In this document: piece by piece, positions 39,532 through 50,646 of the stretch
How positions within the stretch are numbered: the first letter of the stretch is position 1
How the letters are laid out: every line of letters begins with the position of its first letter
From: Parasedimentitalea denitrificans
GTDB lineage: Bacteria; Pseudomonadota; Alphaproteobacteria; Rhodobacterales; Rhodobacteraceae
Assembly (NCBI RefSeq): GCF_011813015.1
Contig: NZ_QHLQ01000010.1
Coordinates: 1 to 64,000 of the forward strand
DNA: 64,000 nucleotides
Reading direction: 5' to 3'
Program-made: the position numbers and the translations under genes
Notes under the pieces: generated by a model
Told to the model about the DNA's origin: nothing
The model's database searches: none
Seen by the model: the letters and a program-made list of their open reading frames with translations, nothing else

Positions 39532-39693
39532 CCCCGGCATTCCTTCTTTTTTAGGGACAGACCATCCGGCCCAACCTAAGTAGATTGCGACCGCGCAGAT
39601 GGCTGCTTGTCGCCAAGAATGAATCCCAATTCTGTTAGTTTTCCGTCATGCTAGATCCAAAAGCGACGCAAACTAACACGCTATGCTTTATTG

Positions 39694-40383
39694 TTACTGG
39701 TAATCCGAAATCGCGCGACCCGAGACCTGCGACCAAACCATACCCTCACTTTGCAGCATGGTCACAACCATTTCGGCGCCCTGTTCGGGCGTCATGGCAA
39801 TCTCCAGATCCCGTTCAATACCTGCTGTTTCGTACATACTGCTGTCGATTTTGCCGGGATAGAACCCCATGACACGCACCCCTTTGGGGGCACACTCTAC
39901 CTCCATACAGCCGGTAAAGCCACGGATAGCCCACTTGCTGGCCGAATAGACGCTGATCAATTTGCGACAATACAGTGCCCCGGTTGAAACCGTGTTTATC
40001 ACGGTTCCACTGCCTCGGCTCAACATGTCAGGCAAAAAGGCATGAGTGGTCAGGATTGTGCCCGTGGTGTTGATGTCCATCACCTGCAGGATCTGAGCGG
40101 TTGAGTAGGTTTCAAAGTCCCCCTCCAACCAAATTCCTGCGTTATTGATCAGCCCGTCCACCGCACCCAAATCATCGACAATCTGGGCGCTCACCTGCTG
40201 AATGGAAGCAGCATCAGCAACATCCATCTGATAGCCAGCCACGCCCAGTTCCGCAGCGAGTGATCCTACTTTCTCTATATTTCGACCTGTCAAAACGGGT
40301 TGATAGCCAGCCACTATTAGCTGGCGAACCAAGGCCAGCCCCAATCCGCTTGTGGCCCCTGTGACAACAATTATTCCGCCCAT
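39694..40383 (-). CDS. SDR-family oxidoreductase
   Basis: This 229-residue short-chain dehydrogenase has the cofactor motif TGATSGLGLAL near 8-18, NNAGIW in the central strand, and the catalytic pair YSASK with an upstream Ser (STGALYC). AAGGAG lies 9 nt before ATG 40383. The reaction is unknown. It is upstream of queA on the same strand. Confidence 0.9.
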   Translation of the reverse strand: MGGIIVVTGATSGLGLALVRQLIVAGYQPVLTGRNIEKVGSLAAELGVAGYQMDVADAASIQQVSAQIVDDLGAVDGLINNAGIWLEGDFETYSTAQILQVMDINTTGTILTTHAFLPDMLSRGSGTVINTVSTGALYCRKLISVYSASKWAIRGFTGCMEVECAPKGVRVMGFYPGKIDSSMYETAGIERDLEIAMTPEQGAEMVVTMLQSEGMVWSQVSGRAISDYQ

Positions 40384-40447
40384 ACCGCAAATCTCCTTTG
40401 CGGCGAAACCTGCACCTTTTCAACTCACGCAGCAAGAACCACGTTCA

Positions 40448-41494
40448 TCAGGGTATCAACAGCGAGGCATCCCCGTAAGAAAAGAACCGATAGCCATCCT
40501 TGACCGCATGATCATAGATCGCCTTCACCCGGTCCTGCCCAATCAGCGCTGAGACAAGCATCAACAAAGTCGATTTGGGCAAATGGAAATTGGTCATCAG
40601 CGCGTCAGCCACATGAAAGATAAAGCCGGGGTAGATAAAGATATCCGTTTCGCCTTCCCATGGCGCAATCTCACCACCCCTGGCCGCACTTTCGATTAGG
40701 CGCAGCGCCGTAGTGCCAACTGGGATCACCCGCCCACCAGCCGCCTTGGTTGCCGCAATTTCGGTGGCCGCCTGTTCGCTAACCCGCCCCCATTCCGCGT
40801 GCATCTTGTGGGTTGTCACGTCTTCGACCTTGACTGGCAAAAACGTCCCTGCCCCCACATGCAATGTCACATGGGTGAATTCCACGCCCTTGGCCGCCAA
40901 TGCCTGCAACAGGGCGTCATCAAAGTGCAGACTTGCCGTCGGCGCCGCCACGGCACCTGAATTGCGCGCCCAGACGGTTTGATAATCTTGTTTGTCTTGG
41001 GCATCCGCCGGCCGCTTGGCTGCAATATAGGGTGGCAAAGGCATCGCACCGGCCTCAGCCAGCGCCGCATCGAAATCATCACCTGCAAGATTGAACCGAA
41101 GCAGGCCCTGACCTTCGGAAATGCCCACTAGCGTGGCGCTGAACCCTTCACCAAAGACAACATCTTCGCCAACCTTGATCTTTTTCAGCGGCTTCAGCAA
41201 CGCGCTCCAATTGCCATCAGCACGCGGCTCCAACAGTGTAACTTCGATCTTAGCAGCAACAGCCCCCTGTGCACTGTCGCGATGACGCAGCCCACTAAGG
41301 CGCGCAGGAATGACCTTGGTGTCGTTCAGCACCAACCGATCTCCCGGCTGCAGCCAATCCACCAGGTCAGTAACCGTGCCATCGTGAATCACGTCCCCTT
41401 CGGCCACCAGCAGACGCGCCGAACTGCGCGGACTGGCAGGACGAGTTGCAATCAGGTCATCAGGCAGATCAAAATCAAAGTCACTAAGTTTCAT
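40448..41494 (-). CDS. queA: S-adenosylmethionine:tRNA ribosyltransferase-isomerase
   Basis: This 348-residue enzyme adds the epoxycyclopentanediol moiety to preQ1-tRNA, making epoxyqueuosine. The conserved N-terminus is [20 protein letters not shown]; central motifs are [27 protein letters not shown] and [11 protein letters not shown]. The start at 41494 fits the family; the upstream frame from 41530 does not. No tgt is next to it in the window. Confidence 0.96.
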   Translation of the reverse strand: MKLSDFDFDLPDDLIATRPASPRSSARLLVAEGDVIHDGTVTDLVDWLQPGDRLVLNDTKVIPARLSGLRHRDSAQGAVAAKIEVTLLEPRADGNWSALLKPLKKIKVGEDVVFGEGFSATLVGISEGQGLLRFNLAGDDFDAALAEAGAMPLPPYIAAKRPADAQDKQDYQTVWARNSGAVAAPTASLHFDDALLQALAAKGVEFTHVTLHVGAGTFLPVKVEDVTTHKMHAEWGRVSEQAATEIAATKAAGGRVIPVGTTALRLIESAARGGEIAPWEGETDIFIYPGFIFHVADALMTNFHLPKSTLLMLVSALIGQDRVKAIYDHAVKDGYRFFSYGDASLLIP

Positions 41495-41550
41495 GCCTGC
41501 GCTATAGGCGGTTCTCAGTCGCTTGACCATGCCCAGATTGCCAACACGTC

Positions 41551-44500
41551 CTAACGTCCTTGACTGTTACGCTGGGCTGGCGTCAATCCGTCGGCCGGCA
41601 CCTCCGGCTCAGGGACGACCTGCCCGGGTATGATTGGCGCCTGCCCTCGGAAAACATCACGCAGAATTCCAGGAGCCAACCCTGACAAAGGGTTCACTTT
41701 AACCTGAGGATCATCCGCTGTGCCACGCAGGGTAAAGGCAAAGCCAATCAACCCTTCACCCTTGCGGGAAAAAACCCGCCCAATAGCATTCAACAAATAG
41801 ATCGGCGACAATACTCCACGCATGTTCATAACGCCAGTCAACAAGTCATAATTGCCATCCATAGACAGCCCAATTGAGGCCCCCACGGCACTACTCTCGT
41901 GCACCACCAGATGCGAAGCCCCAAGACGGAACCGTGCATCTACCTCTGTGAACAAAATCCCCTGCCCAGACAGTTCGTCAAATAACCCAACAAGGCTAAG
42001 TGAGTTGATCAGCGCCGCAATGGCAGGCGCATCTTTGACGCGGATGTTCTTCACCTTAAGACGACCATCAAACTCACCCGTCTTATTGGCAGGAACCAGC
42101 GTCATGTCAAAATCCCCTCCTCGACCATGGTGAACAACCCCCGCAGATCGGAATACCCCCCCGGCATCCGCCGAACGAAGACGCATGGCGACGCCACCGT
42201 TCTGAGGAACCACCTGCCCTTCGACCACCGTTTGCCCATTCAGGGAACCGCGGAAATTACCGTTGAACCCACCCAAGGTTGAGAAATCACCGCGAAACCC
42301 GTGCAAGGCAAAGCTATCCGTCACTTGCAACCGGTCTAGTTTTAAGGTGATCGGTCCACTACTTGCGCTGCCAGCTGCACCGCTAGAGCTGGAAAACGGC
42401 ATATTCCGCATGTCAAGCACCCCGTTTGACATATTGACCGCCAAACCAGCCTCTCCGCGCCCCACCAGTTCTGCTGATCCGCGCAGCCAGTTGCCGACTT
42501 TCACTGCACTAAACTTGGCGCTTTCCAGCCCACCGCCGACCAAGGTACTAATTGTTCCAATCGCAGAAAGTCCCGGCGCAGTCAGCGACAGTTCGTCCAC
42601 CTGCGCGGTTTCTCCCAACTGCGCAGTTAGTTTTAGCTCGCCGGTTGCCTCAGCCCCCATCGACCAGCCCAACGAAGGAATTCTCAGACCTGCACCCGCC
42701 AGGTCCGATTGCAAGGACAATACCGGCGGTTGCTCTGGTGCAAGATCAACAATGAACGCACCTTCGGAACGCCCACTTATGGATCCCGGCGGAAGCCCCA
42801 GGTTAAACGCATCGACCGTGGCCTGTGACAACTCGACAGTACCCTCGACCTGGCTGTCTTTAGGAACCCCCTTGCCAAGCGCCATGCGCCAAGCGGCTTT
42901 GACCGGCACACCCGACAACTGCCCATCGCCTTGAATTTCGACACCACTATGGGTGCCTCTCAGGTTCAACCGCTGTGCTGACAACTCATGCCCTGGCACT
43001 AAGATAGAGCTGCTCACCTCATCAATATGACCACGGTAATGATAGGATATTTCCTCGGTCGGCACCTTTTCTTTCAATGGCAGCGACAAGGTACCGGCAA
43101 CGCGTACCAACCCCTTAGCCAGATCGACGGGAAAGTTACTGTTCTTCAGCACCGATAGCGGCGGCCGGTTCAACAGTGACAGCACAGCCGTTACCGGCCC
43201 CGATGCAACCACGCGGGCAATCCCCGGCCCACCCCGTTTGACCGAAGTATCCGGGATAATGAACGATGTCCCGGCAACATCGATTTGCCCACCTTGATCT
43301 GCCGTCACCGTGCCGCCTGTCGCCGTTACCACCAAACGCTTGCCATAGATGCTCAGCTGCCCCGAGGCATCGCGCAACGGCGGCATATTCTTTTGAAACT
43401 GAACAACGCCATCCTCGAACCCAAGGTCAAGATACACGAACGGCTTTTTGCCATCCCGCCCCCGCAGGGCAAGGTTGACGTCCCGTGCGGTGCCATTCCA
43501 CAGGTTCTCGCGCACCCATTTACGCGGTTTCGGCGGTGCCGCTTCTGGCCACAGCAGCTTAACCCGTTCTACATCCACCTGATCCACCTTACCGGTCAGA
43601 TCATAATCCCACCCCGCGAACCCGGCGCGCACTTCACCGCTAAGTAGAATATTACTCTCACCGTCTTGAACCAGCATTTCCCCTAACCGCAGTCTAAACG
43701 GGTTCAATTCCAACTTAAGGTCCACGTTTAAACCTGTCAGCTCCAACGGTTCGCTGTACATATCCTTGGGGTTCAGGCTTAGGTCGGAAAACTGTAATTG
43801 GCCGACCAAATCGGTCAGCGTGCCAGTTTCGACCCCATTCAGATGGGCCTGCCCCACCATGGTTCCTGCTCCCCAACCACTGTTGACTGTCAATTCGTCA
43901 AAGCTAAGGATCTGCGTTTCCGGCGTGTAGGAAATGTAAAGGCTGGCCCCCTGAAATGGGATCGGCAGGGTTTGGTCAGTCGGCTGCAAAACACCAGTTC
44001 CGATCGACAAGCTAGAGGAGAACGGTAAAATGACCCCGTCGCTCCCAACACCACCCCGTAATGACCCCGAAATTGGGGCCCGAAGCACCTGCAACCACTC
44101 CAGCGCAGGGCTTTGTACAGCAATATCCTCGCTGGCAACTTCACTGACAAGTATCCCGAACTCAGCCGCAGGATCGCCAATCACCGAACGGTAGTTAGCC
44201 TCGACTGAGCTGGCGTAGTCCCGTCCGCTCAAAACAGAGAACCCACCAGAAATATCAAGATTCTGCCCCTCACGATCCAACCGCATGTGGCCCCCATCCA
44301 GGGTCCAGGCCCGACCATGTCTTGCATCTTCATAGCGCAACGTCAGCGCCTCGGTCTCAATCTCGACTAACGCGGTCAGGGCCGGTCTCTGCAGCAGGCT
44401 GTCAAACTCTTCGATCAATTGCGGCACCCCTGCCGCCTGCCGCAATGGTGCATCACCACTTGTTAGGCTCAAAGCAACATCGCCACTCGCGTCCCGCCGC

Positions 44501-44997
44501 AAGGTGGCAAACAAACCGCTAATGCTGATCCGCTTAGGCTGTACCCGGCCCAACAAAAGCGGCCTCATCGCTAACGAGGCCTGCGCATCCGACAGCTGCG
44601 CCATCACCGTGCCGTCAGCCTTGCTCAGCACAACATCCCGCAGCCCAACCCTGGGTCGCCAGCCATGATTGACCACCATGTAGATCTGACCAAATTCAAT
44701 CTGCATCCCGGCCAGGTTCCGCTCAATCCTGGCTTCAACCCGCAGGCGCAACCATTCTGGCGCTTCGAACTGACGGCCCATACCAAAGTAAATCGCCCCA
44801 ACCAGAACGGCACAGACCCCGGCAAACACCAAACCAAACAAACGCAAGATCAACCGACGTCGCCGTCCTCGCCCCTTGCCACTCTTGGCAATGGGTGAAC
44901 TAACAGGTTCTGGGTCTGGCCCCGGTATTTTCACGGCACGCGTAATCTTTGCTTTTCCTTCGCTTGACACCACCCATTTGTGGCTGCCAGATCCCAT
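41551..44997 (-). CDS. YhdP/AsmA-like large envelope protein
   Basis: This 1148-residue protein has a basic N-terminus, one TM helix near 48-68 ([20 protein letters not shown]) and a long periplasmic beta-rich body. DUF3971-type sequence is in the middle, and the AsmA-2-like C-terminal domain includes [19 protein letters not shown] and [22 protein letters not shown] sequence. YhdP/AsmA proteins form bridge-like phospholipid conduits to the outer membrane. The C-terminal region with [15 protein letters not shown] is the best-conserved part. It is divergent from the peroxiredoxin gene. Confidence 0.88.
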   Translation of the reverse strand: MGSGSHKWVVSSEGKAKITRAVKIPGPDPEPVSSPIAKSGKGRGRRRRLILRLFGLVFAGVCAVLVGAIYFGMGRQFEAPEWLRLRVEARIERNLAGMQIEFGQIYMVVNHGWRPRVGLRDVVLSKADGTVMAQLSDAQASLAMRPLLLGRVQPKRISISGLFATLRRDASGDVALSLTSGDAPLRQAAGVPQLIEEFDSLLQRPALTALVEIETEALTLRYEDARHGRAWTLDGGHMRLDREGQNLDISGGFSVLSGRDYASSVEANYRSVIGDPAAEFGILVSEVASEDIAVQSPALEWLQVLRAPISGSLRGGVGSDGVILPFSSSLSIGTGVLQPTDQTLPIPFQGASLYISYTPETQILSFDELTVNSGWGAGTMVGQAHLNGVETGTLTDLVGQLQFSDLSLNPKDMYSEPLELTGLNVDLKLELNPFRLRLGEMLVQDGESNILLSGEVRAGFAGWDYDLTGKVDQVDVERVKLLWPEAAPPKPRKWVRENLWNGTARDVNLALRGRDGKKPFVYLDLGFEDGVVQFQKNMPPLRDASGQLSIYGKRLVVTATGGTVTADQGGQIDVAGTSFIIPDTSVKRGGPGIARVVASGPVTAVLSLLNRPPLSVLKNSNFPVDLAKGLVRVAGTLSLPLKEKVPTEEISYHYRGHIDEVSSSILVPGHELSAQRLNLRGTHSGVEIQGDGQLSGVPVKAAWRMALGKGVPKDSQVEGTVELSQATVDAFNLGLPPGSISGRSEGAFIVDLAPEQPPVLSLQSDLAGAGLRIPSLGWSMGAEATGELKLTAQLGETAQVDELSLTAPGLSAIGTISTLVGGGLESAKFSAVKVGNWLRGSAELVGRGEAGLAVNMSNGVLDMRNMPFSSSSGAAGSASSGPITLKLDRLQVTDSFALHGFRGDFSTLGGFNGNFRGSLNGQTVVEGQVVPQNGGVAMRLRSADAGGVFRSAGVVHHGRGGDFDMTLVPANKTGEFDGRLKVKNIRVKDAPAIAALINSLSLVGLFDELSGQGILFTEVDARFRLGASHLVVHESSAVGASIGLSMDGNYDLLTGVMNMRGVLSPIYLLNAIGRVFSRKGEGLIGFAFTLRGTADDPQVKVNPLSGLAPGILRDVFRGQAPIIPGQVVPEPEVPADGLTPAQRNSQGR

Positions 44998-45020
44998 AGA
45001 ATTCTATGGAGACGTTTCTT

Positions 45021-45485
45021 ATGCTCAACCCTTCTGACCCGGCCCCAGACTTTACACTGCCCCTTGCACAAGACGGCGGTGACATTTCCCTGTCAGACCT
45101 GCGGGGCAAGGCCATCGTATTGTTTTTCTATCCCCGCGATAATACGCCGGGCTGCACCAAGGAATCCATCGGATTTTCCAATCAGTTGCAGGCTTTCGCT
45201 GATGCAGGTGCGCTCGTCTACGGAATCTCGCGTGACAGCCTTAAAAAACACGACAATTTCATCGCCAAGCATGAGCTGACCACACCTCTTCTTTCTGACG
45301 CAGGCGGCACCACCTGCGAAGACTACGGAACCTGGAAAGAAAAGACGCTATACGGCAAGAAACACTGGGGCATCGAACGTTCGACTTTCTTAATTGATGC
45401 CGAAGGTCGCATTGCCAAAATTTGGCGCAAGGTCAAGGTCGACGGCCACGTCGAGGAAGTCCTCGCAGCCACTCAGGCGCTTTGA
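45021..45485 (+). CDS. bcp: peroxiredoxin, Bcp/PrxQ type
   Basis: This 154-residue thiol peroxidase has peroxidatic C45 in PRDNTPGCTKES and the WGIERSTFLID segment. The resolving Cys usually five residues later is Ile here (I50); C99 remains. The enzyme may therefore be a 1-Cys type or use C99. GGAG at 45008 is 9 nt from ATG 45021, so this start is preferred over 45006. It is divergent from the YhdP-like gene. Confidence 0.94.
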   Translation: MLNPSDPAPDFTLPLAQDGGDISLSDLRGKAIVLFFYPRDNTPGCTKESIGFSNQLQAFADAGALVYGISRDSLKKHDNFIAKHELTTPLLSDAGGTTCEDYGTWKEKTLYGKKHWGIERSTFLIDAEGRIAKIWRKVKVDGHVEEVLAATQAL

Positions 45486-45497
45486 TCGTTCCCTACT

Positions 45498-45528
45498 GCG
45501 CCGTGCGCCAGCACGGCGCCACGCCCAA
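45498..45528 (-). repeat. truncated, inverted copy of the two-hairpin element
   Basis: GCGCCGTGC (45498-45506) pairs with GCACGGCGC (45511-45519) over 4 nt, then CACGCCCAA follows. This equals hairpin 2 plus the adjoining conserved block of the element at 45571 in reverse orientation, with a third version of the stem sequence. The rest of the element is missing. Confidence 0.55.
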
Positions 45529-45570
45529 GTCCGCCAAGGGTCAGCCCCGCTGATCCTGCGGCCGCGGGAG

Positions 45571-45642
45571 CTCCCGCCCGTCGCGAGGCTTTTTCAAAAA
45601 GCCTGCTCCCGTTGGGCCGGGCGCCGCGCTAACGCGCGGCGC
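45571..45642 (+). repeat. two-hairpin intergenic element, copy 1
   Basis: Order of parts: CTCCCGCCCGTCGC (45571-45584), a hairpin with stem GGCTTT/AAAGCC and 5-nt loop (45587-45603), TGCTCCCGTTGGGC (45604-45617), then a hairpin with stem GCGCCGCGC/GCGCGGCGC and 4-nt loop (45621-45642). The same 72-nt layout occurs at 63535-63606 with compensatory stem changes. It lies 85 bp after the peroxiredoxin stop on the same strand. Confidence 0.8.
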
Positions 45643-45747
45643 GCCAGCCGCTAGAATTGAGATCGAGCTTCAAACCACGCGGTGCCTAGATCTGGACTAT
45701 TACCTACATTCAGGGCAAGCGGTCCCTTCAATGAACGGACATCTGAC

Positions 45748-46590
45748 ATGACCCAGCCCAATCTTTCTCTTGCAGAACGTGCAACTCAGGTTCTGAACAC
45801 TGCCAACGGCGCTGAAAAAGCCGCCCTGTCCCGCCGCCATGCCGCAGACTGGATGGCCTCCCGTTCCGGAACCCACGCCGCAATCGAAATCGGCACCGCC
45901 ACGCCGCCAATGCACCCGGCCCGCCCCGAACACCCCGAATTGCTCTCTCCACGTGATGTCCCAAAGCGTAAGCCAGGCACCCCCGAGGGCCGCATTGCCC
46001 TGCTTCACGCCGTCGCCCATATTGAGCTCAACGCTGTGGATCTCCACTGGGATATCATTGCGCGTTTCTCTCATGTACCTATGCCAATGGGGTTCTTTGA
46101 CGATTGGGTCAAAGCAGCCGACGAAGAGTCCAAACACTTCAACCTGATCTGCGATTGCCTAGATTCATTGGGCAGCCACTACGGGGCGCTACCCGCCCAC
46201 AGCGGAATGTGGCGCGCAGCCGAGGACACCGCCCAAGATCTGATGGGACGATTGGCTGTCGTCCCCATGGTGCTAGAGGCGCGCGGGTTGGACGTGACCC
46301 CCGGCATGATCGAGGTCTTCCGCCGGGCCAAGTTGCCGCAAATTGTTGATGCTATGAACATCATCTATGCCGAGGAAGTCAGCCACGTTACCTATGGCAG
46401 CAAGTGGTTCCATTTTTTATGTGGCCGGGAAAACGTCGACCCAAAAGAGGTCTTTCACGAATTGGTCCGACGCTATTTCCACAGCACACTGCGACCGCCA
46501 TTTAACGAAGAAAAACGCGCAGATGCCGGGATACCGCCTGATTTTTACTGGCCCCTAACAGAAGACCCGATTGACCCTACGCCGAGGTAA
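45748..46590 (+). CDS. DUF455 family ferritin-like protein
   Basis: This 280-residue helical protein contains candidate metal ligands in LHAVAHIELNAVDLHWD, DEESKHFNLI and YAEEVSHVTYG, arranged as in ferritin-like di-iron folds. The family (COG2833) has no settled function; some members are linked to tRNA modification or stress. ATG 45748 gives the usual MTQPNLSLAERA start; the frame from 45682 is a false extension. Confidence 0.92.
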   Translation: MTQPNLSLAERATQVLNTANGAEKAALSRRHAADWMASRSGTHAAIEIGTATPPMHPARPEHPELLSPRDVPKRKPGTPEGRIALLHAVAHIELNAVDLHWDIIARFSHVPMPMGFFDDWVKAADEESKHFNLICDCLDSLGSHYGALPAHSGMWRAAEDTAQDLMGRLAVVPMVLEARGLDVTPGMIEVFRRAKLPQIVDAMNIIYAEEVSHVTYGSKWFHFLCGRENVDPKEVFHELVRRYFHSTLRPPFNEEKRADAGIPPDFYWPLTEDPIDPTPR

Positions 46591-46791
46591 CCAGTCGACT
46601 AGTTGTCTCTGAGGATGCCAGTTCGAATGATCGGCGGGTTGTCGCCCATGCCCTCCGGTTTCCCCCACCTTACCGTCGCAAATGGTCAATAGGCTTGCCC
46701 AATCCCTTGCGGCTGGCTATTCCTTACGTCCGAGGGACCGATACCACTAGGCAGCGGCCCCTTTAGAATGGGATGGGACAAGGATCAGCGC

Positions 46792-48100
<1,309 letters not shown>

Positions 48101-48111
<11 letters not shown>

Positions 48112-48652
48112 AAGCAAAATCAACGAACCCGGCGCTAATAGCCCCGAAACAACTCCAACACCTGCGGTTCCGGCTTCGGCTAGTGCCCCTGCTGCTCCCG
48201 CAAAAAGCGACTTCCGGGCCAGCGCACCCAAGGCCAAACCACCGGCATCTGTTCTGTCCTCGGACCTTCATGTTACAGGTAACATGAAAACAACCGGTGA
48301 CATTCAGGTTGAAGGCACTGTTGAGGGCGACATCCGCGCTCACCTGCTGACCATTGGCGAATCTGCGACCATCAAGGGTGAAGTCACCGCTGATGACGTC
48401 GTAATCAACGGCCGCATCGTAGGTCGCGTTCGTGGCCTGAAGGTCCGCCTGACAGCCTCTGCACGCGTCGAAGGCGACATCATCCACAAGACCATCGCTA
48501 TTGAAAGCGGCGCCCATTTTGAAGGCTCTGTTCAGCGTCAGGACGATCCATTGAACCCTGGCCGCACTGCCCCAGCGCCCAAGGCCGCTGCCACACCGGC
48601 ACCAGCGCCGTCTGCGGCAACCGCCGCTGCCGTTGCAAAAGCCAAAGGCTAA
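48101..48652 (+). CDS. bactofilin (polymer-forming cytoskeletal protein)
   Basis: This 183-residue protein has a Pro/Ala-rich N-terminal tail (1-50), a beta-helical DUF583 core near 52-145 (VTGNMKTTGDIQVEGTVEGD and IKGEVTADDVVINGRIVG) and an Ala/Pro-rich C-terminal tail. Bactofilins polymerise without nucleotides and recruit M23 peptidases. It overlaps the peptidase gene by 11 bp, so synthesis is coupled. A strong terminator follows. Confidence 0.95.
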
Positions 48653-48690
48653 TCAACTTTCGGATCAGTCTATCTGATCCTCTCAATCAT

Positions 48691-48724
48691 AAACGCCGCC
48701 GGATCAATCCGGCGGCGTTTTTTA
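48691..48724 (+). terminator. bactofilin terminator
   Basis: A 13-bp stem (48691-48703 with 48708-48720, loop TCAA) ends in a T-run to 48724. The A-rich left side could also serve the AraC gene, which ends at 48722 on the other strand. Confidence 0.9.
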
Positions 48725-49558
48725 ATTTGAAGCAATCTCACGACGATACTGCCCGGGCGTTAACCCCATCTGAGCCTTGAAACTTCGGGACAGGTGGCTT
48801 TGGCTGGCAAAGCCACATTCGGCTGCCACCTGTGCCGCAGGCATGATGGGCAACAGGACCTTGGCCCGCATGACCCGCCACAGCATAACCCAGCGATGCG
48901 GTGGCATTCCACGTGACTGGCGGAACATGCGGTGAAAATGAAACTCGGATAACCCTGCAAGCGATGCCAAGTCCTTCAACCGAATTTCATCCGCCAAATG
49001 CGTGTCGATCCATTCATCCACATTCCGCAAAACACGGGCCGACAAACCTCCGGACAACCCGGCGTTCGTCTCTGGCAGACCAGCTACCAGCTCTGCATAG
49101 CCAGCATCCGCTGCCAGCACATCCTCGGTCAGCGCTGCACCTGCCAAAACCTGCAAGGCCCGTCCCATGCGTTCAGATGTGGCGAATGTCCGCTCGCTCA
49201 TATCCAGCAACCGGGCATCTCGGTCATGGGTCTGTGCATACGCCCCTCGCAATGCATCATCCGGCACATACAGATGCACAAACTGAAACGGCGCGGTGAT
49301 CTGCCACTCCGACGAATGACCTTCGGGTAAAACACACAGCGCACCGGGCCAACCAGAGCGCACTTTGCCATCCACACGCCGCGACCCCTGCCCGCCCTTC
49401 AAATAGAAACTAAAGGCATGCCCCTTGGTCATGTCATAGCGCACTTCGTCCCGGCTGTTTTGCCAGATCGCAATCTGTCGCCCACCACCCAAGTCCAGGC
49501 CAGCAACACGCTGAGCATTGGCGGAGGCGGACAAAAAATCATCTACGCGCTGTTTCAT
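48722..49558 (-). CDS. AraC-family regulator
   Basis: This 278-residue protein has an N-terminal cupin-like ligand region and two C-terminal HTH motifs (IRLKDLASLAGLSEFHFHRM and QVAAECGFASQSHLSRSFKA), ending at ...LTPGQYRREIASN. GAGGGA precedes ATG 49558; the frame from 49597 is less likely. It is divergent from the EamA exporter, 134 bp away, which is the natural candidate target. Confidence 0.92.
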   Translation of the reverse strand: MKQRVDDFLSASANAQRVAGLDLGGGRQIAIWQNSRDEVRYDMTKGHAFSFYLKGGQGSRRVDGKVRSGWPGALCVLPEGHSSEWQITAPFQFVHLYVPDDALRGAYAQTHDRDARLLDMSERTFATSERMGRALQVLAGAALTEDVLAADAGYAELVAGLPETNAGLSGGLSARVLRNVDEWIDTHLADEIRLKDLASLAGLSEFHFHRMFRQSRGMPPHRWVMLWRVMRAKVLLPIMPAAQVAAECGFASQSHLSRSFKAQMGLTPGQYRREIASN

Positions 49559-49692
49559 GATCGATCCCTCTTGCCACCTACCTAGGCGCGGCACCACGCG
49601 ATGTCACCACAGCCGCTAAACTTTACCGCAAGATCGTGCAAGAACACCCGCCCCATTTCGGTCTATCCCAGCCCGCGAAAGGGGCCACTATC

Positions 49693-50610
49693 ATGCTCAA
49701 CGTTACACTTTTCATTGCCACTGTCCTGATCTGGGGCACCACCTGGATCGCCATCGCCTGGCAAGTCGGGCCAGTCGACGTTGTCGTTTCGGTCTTCTAC
49801 CGCTTTGCCCTCGCCGCAGTTGTCTTTCTGGCTGGTCTGGCCCTTCTGGGTCGTCTTACATTCCCCCGCCAGTGGCGGTTTGTCGTACTGCAAGCGCTGT
49901 GTCTGTTCAGCTTCAACTTCCTATTCTTTTACAAGGCCACCATGCTGATGCCCTCGGGCCTTGTGTCGGTCATCTTCTCGCTGGCAACCCTGTTCAACGC
50001 CGTCAACGCCAGACTGTTCTTTGGCGACCGGGTAAAGCCACGTGCGGTACTCGCCGCCGCGATTGGTGTCACAGGGCTGGTTCTGTTGTTCTGGAACGAT
50101 CTTGCGGTCGACATCGACCCGCAGGTCTTGCAGGGCATCGGCTGGGCAACTGCTGGTACAATGCTGTTTTCGCTTGGCAATATGGTGTCCCGCAAGAACA
50201 GCGCCGAAGGTGTGACGCCAGTAACCGCCAACGCCTGGGGCATGGGCATCGGAGCTCTGGTTCTATTGGCGATCATCCAGTTCACTGGCACTCCGATCAC
50301 CCTGCCAACCAGCACGACGTACCTTGGCGCATTGATCTATCTGGCGGTGATTGGCTCTGTCGTCGGATTTACCGCATATCTTATGCTGGTCGCGCGCATC
50401 GGATCTGATCGTGCCGCCTATGCAACCGTCCTGTTCCCAGTTGTCGCATTGCTGATGTCGACCCTGTTCGAAGGCTATGAGTGGCACCTGACCGCGGTTA
50501 TTGGCATCACCCTGACCATGCTTGGCAACCTCGTCATGTTTGCAAAATGGCCAGTCGCCAAGCGCAACAAGGAACCAGATCTAGGCATGGGAACACCGGC
50601 CAAGTCTTGA
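49693..50610 (+). CDS. EamA-family (DMT) transporter
   Basis: This 305-residue protein has ten TM helices in two EamA repeats (TLFIATVLIWGTTWIAIAWQ starting the first; GWATAGTMLFSLGNMVSRKN starting the second). The topology is typical of RhaT/YdcZ-type metabolite exporters. ATG 49693 has GAAAGGGG upstream. The divergent AraC gene suggests inducible expression; the substrate is unknown. Confidence 0.9.
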   Translation: MLNVTLFIATVLIWGTTWIAIAWQVGPVDVVVSVFYRFALAAVVFLAGLALLGRLTFPRQWRFVVLQALCLFSFNFLFFYKATMLMPSGLVSVIFSLATLFNAVNARLFFGDRVKPRAVLAAAIGVTGLVLLFWNDLAVDIDPQVLQGIGWATAGTMLFSLGNMVSRKNSAEGVTPVTANAWGMGIGALVLLAIIQFTGTPITLPTSTTYLGALIYLAVIGSVVGFTAYLMLVARIGSDRAAYATVLFPVVALLMSTLFEGYEWHLTAVIGITLTMLGNLVMFAKWPVAKRNKEPDLGMGTPAKS

Positions 50611-50646
50611 TCCACGATTGTCACGGCTGAGACGGCCACAAGCGTC

